Assembly: GCA_903862375.1 (NCBI GenBank) | Contig: CAIOXR010000032.1 | Coordinates: 1 to 8,497 of the forward strand | Source of the DNA: an uncultured bacterium | GTDB taxonomy: Bacteria; Patescibacteriota; Minisyncoccia; Phycocordibacterales; UBA9973 | Direction of reading: 5' to 3' | Length of the DNA stretch: 8,497 nt | Notes under the pieces: model-generated | What the model saw: only the letters and a program-made list of their open reading frames with translations | Told to the model about the DNA's origin: nothing | The model's database searches: none | Made by a program: the position numbers and the translations under genes | Shown here: piece after piece, positions 4,603 through 8,497 of the stretch | Layout of the letters: each line of letters opens with the position of its first letter | Numbering within the stretch: position 1 is the first letter of the stretch

Positions 4603-7056
4603 ATGGTAAAGAAAATAAATAAAAGAAAGCTTGTTCTACTTGATACACATGCGATTATTCATCGTGCTTATCATGCATTACCTGAATTCATGAATTCAAA
4701 AGGTGAGCCGACTGGAGCTATCTATGGGCTTGCTACTATGCTTTTCAAAATTATTACAGAGTTAAAGCCTGACTATATAGTGGCTTGTTATGATTTACCA
4801 AAGAAAACTTTTCGTCATATAGCATACGGTGATTATAAAGCAGGGAGAGCAAAAGCCGATGATGCTCTTGTAGTCCAGCTTATCCGTTCGAGGGAATTCT
4901 TCAAAGCACTTTCTATCCCCATGTATGAGTGTGAAGGTTTTGAAGCAGATGACCTACTTGGTACGATTGCAGAAAATGTAAAGTCTATCTTAGATATGGA
5001 TACAGTAATAGCGTCAGGAGATATGGATACTTTACAACTTGTAGATGGTGAACATGTACAAGTTTATACTTTGAAAAAAGGTATAAATGATACTATTTTA
5101 TATAATCAAGAAAAAGTAAAAAGCCGTTTTGGTTTTGATCCTATATATTTACCAGATTATAAGGGTCTTCGTGGAGATCCATCGGACAATATTATAGGTA
5201 TTAAGGGTATAGGTGAGAAAACTGCAAGTACTTTGGTTTCGAAATACGGGACTATAGAGAAAATGTATGTTGATTTAAAAAAGAATAAAGAAAATGCAAA
5301 AAAGCTTGGAGTTTCAGAAAGAATTTTAGCTTTACTTATTCAAGGAGAGGATGAAGCAATTTTTTCAAAAACCTTAGCGACGATAAGACGTGATGCCCCA
5401 ATAAATTTTAAATTGCCAGAAAAAGAGTGGAGATATGAAGTAGTTGAAGAAAATGTTAAAGAGTTTTTCAAAACCATGGAGTTTAAAAGTTTACAAAGTA
5501 GATTTTTGAGAATACTGGGGAAAGAAGAGGCTGGAGTCGAGCAAAGCTCCTCATCGCAAGGTCCTCGGACGAAGGAGGAGAGTGGCCAGACCGTTGCTCT
5601 AAGGACTTTGCTTGACTCCAGCCAAAACTCCAGCACCATAGAAAAAGCAAAAATTGCTTTTTGGTTATTAAATTCAGATAAAACTAATCCAAGTATAGAA
5701 GATATTATGGATTATAAGAATGTTTCTTCTTTAGATGAAGCTGTAAATATAATGGAGCAAGATATAGAGAAAGAAGGTCTTGAATATGTATATAAGGATA
5801 TCGAATTACCTTTAATTCCTATTATTTCAAAAATGGAAAAAACTGGTATAAAGATTGATACGAAGTATTTAAGTAACCTTTCGAAAGAATATCATAATGA
5901 ACTAGAGAAAATAGAGAAAGAAATATGGAACTTTGCAGGCAGAGAATTCAATATTAATTCCCCAAAACAATTAGGAGAGATTCTTTTCGATGAAATGAAA
6001 ATAGATGAGGTTGATGGTAAATCTTTAGGCATTAAAATGAAAAAGACGAGTGGTGGTGCAAGGTCTACTAAAGAAAGCGAGCTTGAAAAGTTACGTGATC
6101 TTCACCCCATTATAAATATAATTCTAGAACACAGAGAATTACAGAAATTACTTGGAACGTATATAGATACTATCCCAAATTCAATAGGTGAAGATGGTAG
6201 GCTTCATGCAAGTTTTTTACAGTATGGCACAACGACAGGAAGATTCTCTTCAAATAATCCAAATTTACAGAACATTCCTACTAAAACAGAAAGAGGCAAA
6301 AAGATTCGGGATGCTTTTATTTCTGACAAGGGGTACTTACTTGTTTCTTTTGATTATTCTCAGATTGAATTAAGAATTGCGGCATTACTTTCTCAAGATT
6401 CTTTCTTCATAAATACATTTAAAGAAGGTAGAGATATACATACAGCTGTGGCTATGAAAGTATTTAAAGTTTCCGAAGAAGATGTCACAAGCGATATGCG
6501 TCGTAGGGCAAAAGTTATTAACTTTGGAATTCTTTATGGTATGGGTGTTACGGCTTTGAGTCAGAATTTAAATACAAATAGGAAAGAAGCCCAAATATTT
6601 TATGATAATTATTTTGAACAATTCCCTACAATAGCAGATTACTTAGAAAGTATAAAAGTTTTTGCAAGGAAGAATGGTTATACAAAAACTCTCTTTGGAA
6701 GGAAAAGGTATTTCCCAGGTATTAATTCTCCACTTCCATTCATGAGAGCAATGGTAGAAAGAATGGCGACGAATGCTCCTATACAGGGGACAGCTACGGC
6801 AGATATCATAAAGATAGGTATGAAAAAGGCTGAACTAGAATTAGAAAAAAGTGGTATAATAGAAGATACAAAGATAGTTCTCCAGGTTCACGATGAACTT
6901 ATCTATGAGATAAAAGAAGAAAAATTAGAAGCAGCAATCAAGATTATAGAGAAAGCAATGATAGATGTTATACCAGATGAATTTTTGTCTGGTATGAATA
7001 GTGTTCCGCTAGATGTCACTGTTGGTTTTGGAAAGAATTGGGGCGAATTAAAATAG
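4603..7056 (+). CDS. polA: DNA polymerase I (5'-3' exonuclease + polymerase, no proofreading domain)
   Basis: An 817-residue family A DNA polymerase for gap filling, primer removal and repair. Residues 1 to about 300 are the FEN-type 5'-3' exonuclease, with Asp14 (LLDTHA), FEADD (113-117), GDMD (139-142), GDPSDN (191-196) and the helix-hairpin-helix GIKGIGEKTA. The polymerase domain (about 393-817) has motif A DYSQIELR (Asp584), motif B RRRAKVINFGILYG (633-646) and motif C QVHDE (761-765). The 3'-5' exonuclease region is reduced to a remnant around KIAFWLLNS (350-357), with no DxE motif, so no proofreading is expected. Residues 309-345 are a Ser/Gln/Thr-rich insert encoded by a GC-rich palindromic element. 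Motif B Phe641 is the position that favours dNTPs over ddNTPs in E. coli Pol I. The start at ATG 4603 fits the TATAAT spacing. No terminator is visible downstream. Confidence 0.97.
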   Translation: MVKKINKRKLVLLDTHAIIHRAYHALPEFMNSKGEPTGAIYGLATMLFKIITELKPDYIVACYDLPKKTFRHIAYGDYKAGRAKADDALVVQLIRSREFFKALSIPMYECEGFEADDLLGTIAENVKSILDMDTVIASGDMDTLQLVDGEHVQVYTLKKGINDTILYNQEKVKSRFGFDPIYLPDYKGLRGDPSDNIIGIKGIGEKTASTLVSKYGTIEKMYVDLKKNKENAKKLGVSERILALLIQGEDEAIFSKTLATIRRDAPINFKLPEKEWRYEVVEENVKEFFKTMEFKSLQSRFLRILGKEEAGVEQSSSSQGPRTKEESGQTVALRTLLDSSQNSSTIEKAKIAFWLLNSDKTNPSIEDIMDYKNVSSLDEAVNIMEQDIEKEGLEYVYKDIELPLIPIISKMEKTGIKIDTKYLSNLSKEYHNELEKIEKEIWNFAGREFNINSPKQLGEILFDEMKIDEVDGKSLGIKMKKTSGGARSTKESELEKLRDLHPIINIILEHRELQKLLGTYIDTIPNSIGEDGRLHASFLQYGTTTGRFSSNNPNLQNIPTKTERGKKIRDAFISDKGYLLVSFDYSQIELRIAALLSQDSFFINTFKEGRDIHTAVAMKVFKVSEEDVTSDMRRRAKVINFGILYGMGVTALSQNLNTNRKEAQIFYDNYFEQFPTIADYLESIKVFARKNGYTKTLFGRKRYFPGINSPLPFMRAMVERMATNAPIQGTATADIIKIGMKKAELELEKSGIIEDTKIVLQVHDELIYEIKEEKLEAAIKIIEKAMIDVIPDEFLSGMNSVPLDVTVGFGKNWGELK
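5529..5634. mobile_element. in-frame GC-rich palindromic element inside polA
   Basis: GGCTGGAGTCGAGCAAAG (5529-5546) and CTTTGCTTGACTCCAGCC (5606-5623) form 18-bp terminal inverted repeats that pair fully with one G-U. Inside, CTCCTC (5547-5552) pairs with GAGGAG (5575-5580), and GTCC/GGAC (5561-5570) forms a small tip. ACTCCAGC recurs at 5627-5634, a direct repeat of 5615-5622. The 95 bases from 5529 to 5623 hold 56 G/C by hand count, about 59%, in AT-rich surroundings. The reading frame stays open through it, adding a low-complexity peptide at the linker between the nuclease and polymerase domains. It encodes no transposase. The pattern matches the idea of palindromic elements that invade coding genes (as in Rickettsia), but the sequence itself is not one I recognise. 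Confidence 0.7.
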
Positions 7057-7075
7057 TGGCATAATTTATTAGCTA

Positions 7076-7084
7076 TGATAATAT
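7076..7084 (+). promoter_or_regulatory. extended -10 promoter of the membrane methyltransferase gene
   Basis: TGATAATAT is TGn plus TAATAT and ends six bases before the ATG at 7091, which again predicts a leaderless mRNA. It lies just past the polA stop at 7056, with no terminator between. This gene and the overlapping downstream gene may therefore also be read from polA transcripts. Confidence 0.5.
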
Positions 7085-7090
7085 TAATAT

Positions 7091-7585
7091 ATGGAAGAAA
7101 ATAACAAAAATTTAAATAAAAAACATATTTCAGGTATTGTTCACGTTCTTTTATCTCATTCTTATGCAATGTTCTTTTGTACTGTAGTGCTAGGGGTAAT
7201 ATTTGATATTATATTTTCTATACGTGTTTTTAATAATATAGCTTATGAATATCTAGGATTGGCATTAATATTTTTTGGGACATTACTTATTTACTGGTCT
7301 CAATCTACTACTAGATCAGTAGGTAAGGCTATATCACAAGAAAGAGATGTTAATTTTTTTCTTCATGGTCCATATAAATACACTAGGAATCCTACGAATT
7401 TTGGGTTGACTCTTAGTGTCTTAGGATTAGGTTTTCTAATACACTCTCTATTTTCAGTTATTTTTATGGTTATAGCTTATATTATCTCCAAGCTTGTATT
7501 TATGAAGAAGCAAGATCTTATTCTAAAAGAAAGATATGGAGATGTTTTTGATGAATATAAAAAGAAAGTAAATAATTGGCTATGA
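7091..7585 (+). CDS. integral membrane methyltransferase-like protein (ICMT/phospholipid methyltransferase superfamily)
   Basis: A 164-residue protein with about four hydrophobic segments (about 17-43, 50-70, 104-118 and 119-137). The signature is HGPYKYTRNPTNFG (92-105), followed by a second helix pair and the C-terminal ERYGDVFDEYKKKVNNWL (147-164). This layout matches small bacterial membrane methyltransferases related to isoprenylcysteine carboxyl methyltransferase and phospholipid N-methyltransferase, which use S-adenosylmethionine at the membrane face. The substrate is unknown; lipid methylation is one possibility. One deviation is that the conserved Glu near the start of the C-terminal motif seems replaced (KKQDLILKERYG). 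The gene ends in TGA, overlapping the next start as ATGA at 7582-7585, so translation of the next gene is probably coupled to it. Confidence 0.75.
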   Translation: MEENNKNLNKKHISGIVHVLLSHSYAMFFCTVVLGVIFDIIFSIRVFNNIAYEYLGLALIFFGTLLIYWSQSTTRSVGKAISQERDVNFFLHGPYKYTRNPTNFGLTLSVLGLGFLIHSLFSVIFMVIAYIISKLVFMKKQDLILKERYGDVFDEYKKKVNNWL

Positions 7586-8220
7586 TTTATATTTTATTTG
7601 GAGATGATACAAAAAGTACGAATGTTTATATTAAAGAGTTTACTAAGGATGGTGATACTTTTTTATTCTCAAATAATAATGTAGATAAAGATTTAATAAT
7701 GAGTTATTCAAATAATATTAATTTATTTAATAATTCCCCTTCTATAATTATTGAAAATATTCTGAATGAAGAAGTTGTAGATTTCTCTCCTCAAGAATTA
7801 GCTGATTTAAGTGCCTCCAGCACAATATTTATATTTAAAGAGGATAAACTTTCAGCTGTTTTACAAAAGAAATATAAAAAATATGGAGAAGTTAAAAATT
7901 TTGAAGGTAAAAAAGTTATAAGTACACCCAAGTTTAATATCTTTAGTCTTACTGATTCGTTTGCAAATAGAGATAAGATGAATACATGGATTTTATATAA
8001 TACTGCTATCAGTTCATCTATTGAGCCCGAAGCTATTTCAGGTGTTCTTTTTTGGAAGATAAAGATGATGATTTTAAATGGATCAAAAGTATTTAGTTTA
8101 AAAGAGCTTAAAATACAATCAAGCTCTATCGTAACTCTTTATCATAAAGCTCATAGGGGAGAGGTGGACTTTACAGTTTCTTTAGAGCAATTTATTCTTT
8201 CTTCTTTATCTTCTAAATAA
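7582..8220 (+). CDS. probable DNA polymerase III delta subunit-like protein (clamp loader)
   Basis: A 212-residue soluble protein. The start MIYILFGDDT is like the N-terminus of clamp-loader delta subunits. The middle has NIFSLTDSFANRDK (119-132), recalling the 'N-x-F-x-L-x-D-x-x-x-x-R-D' motif of HolA proteins. The C-terminal part has EPEAISGVLFWKIKMMIL (148-165) and LYHKAHRGEVDFTVSLEQF (186-204), typical of the HolA collar domain ending. At 212 residues it is much shorter than canonical HolA (about 340), as in other CPR genomes as I recall them, so the call is a family-pattern judgement. HolA opens the sliding clamp during replication. ATG 7582 overlaps the upstream stop by four bases; an in-frame TTG at 7576 is less likely. 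A symbol (holA) is withheld because of the divergence. Confidence 0.6.
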   Translation: MIYILFGDDTKSTNVYIKEFTKDGDTFLFSNNNVDKDLIMSYSNNINLFNNSPSIIIENILNEEVVDFSPQELADLSASSTIFIFKEDKLSAVLQKKYKKYGEVKNFEGKKVISTPKFNIFSLTDSFANRDKMNTWILYNTAISSSIEPEAISGVLFWKIKMMILNGSKVFSLKELKIQSSSIVTLYHKAHRGEVDFTVSLEQFILSSLSSK

Positions 8221-8221
8221 A

Positions 8222-8230
8222 TGTTATTAT
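8222..8230 (+). promoter_or_regulatory. extended -10 promoter of the small membrane protein gene
   Basis: TGTTATTAT (TGn plus TATTAT) ends six bases before the ATG at 8237, which predicts a leaderless mRNA. An overlapping TATAAT at 8228-8233 sits only three bases from the ATG and would place the start inside the gene, so the extended -10 is preferred. Confidence 0.5.
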
Positions 8231-8236
8231 AATATT

Positions 8237-8494
8237 ATGGAATCAATATTGAAATCAGATATATTCTTTTTTATTAGTTCTGTGTCTGTAGTTTTGATTA
8301 CAATTATATTTATTATTGTCGGTTTTTATTTGATTAAGATAATGAAGAACTTTTCTCATATTTCAGAAAAGCTTAGAAGCACAGTCGATGGAGCTAAATC
8401 TTCATTAGAAGAAGTTGGGGAGAATATAAAAGAAAGCCCTCTTTTTAGATTTCTTTTTAGTAAAAAGAAAAAAAGTGAAAAGAGTAAGAAGTAA
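8237..8494 (+). CDS. small single-pass membrane protein with charged tail
   Basis: An 85-residue complete protein. One hydrophobic helix spans about residues 9-34. An amphipathic, probably helical stretch follows (NFSHISEKLRSTVDGAKSS, 38-56), then a SPLFRFLFS patch (67-75) and a Lys-rich end (KKKKSEKSKK). The layout recalls small DUF948/YtxH-like proteins with a membrane anchor and a cytoplasmic helix, but no family is certain and no function is assigned. It begins 16 bases after the holA-like gene, has its own -10 element, and ends in TAA followed at once by TAG. Confidence 0.75.
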   Translation: MESILKSDIFFFISSVSVVLITIIFIIVGFYLIKIMKNFSHISEKLRSTVDGAKSSLEEVGENIKESPLFRFLFSKKKKSEKSKK

Positions 8495-8497
8495 TAG

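Noticed and set aside
5340..5639. 99-codon antisense reading frame in polA
   Set aside because: It is open largely because it crosses the GC-rich palindrome and lies wholly within a conserved gene. No promoter or family-like sequence supports it.
7583..7585. UGA recoded to glycine as in Absconditabacteria or Gracilibacteria
   Set aside because: TGA ends the methyltransferase gene at the expected family C-terminus, and no in-frame TGA occurs inside the conserved genes.

Overview
This AT-rich window looks like a chromosomal piece of a Candidate Phyla Radiation bacterium (Patescibacteria, probably a Parcubacteria or Nomurabacteria-like lineage). That is an inference from low GC, compact genes, an Asn-rich surface protein of the Ig/Fn3/DUF11 type, a Pol I without a recognisable proofreading domain, a divergent HolA-like protein and an almost total lack of Shine-Dalgarno sites. 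UGA ends one gene, UAG ends two clear housekeeping genes, and no in-frame UGA interrupts the main genes. The standard bacterial code therefore fits, and the UGA-recoding CPR lineages do not.

Layout. At 1-145 is the 3' end of a truncated gene made of perfect 42-bp (14-codon) tandem repeats. Hairpins and a strong intrinsic terminator follow (162-255). A consensus TTGACA-17-TATACT promoter then drives a 606-residue secreted, membrane-anchored surface protein (389-2209). A GC-rich hairpin closes that unit and abuts the start of tsaE (2279-2710), part of the tRNA t6A machinery. Next come two accessory genes: an ADP-ribosyltransferase-like gene broken by one in-frame TAG (2828-3406), and an intact transglutaminase/papain-fold protein (3530-4501). 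polA follows (4603-7056), carrying a GC-rich palindromic insertion in its linker. The window ends with an integral membrane methyltransferase-like gene (7091-7585), overlapped by a probable DNA polymerase III delta (HolA-like) gene (7582-8220), and a small membrane protein (8237-8494).

How it works together. tsaE, polA and the holA-like gene are core translation and replication functions. The ART-like and transglutaminase-like genes sit between two of them and look like acquired or fast-evolving accessory cargo. Five genes have a -10 box (often extended, TGnTAnnnT) ending exactly six bases before the ATG. This predicts leaderless mRNAs as the normal expression mode here; the surface-protein gene, with a -35 box and a leader of about 20 nt, is the exception.

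Most unusual points: (1) the in-frame palindromic element in polA, similar in concept to Rickettsia palindromic elements; (2) the uniform leaderless promoter geometry; (3) the amber-split ART gene; (4) related intergenic sequences on both sides of the transglutaminase gene.
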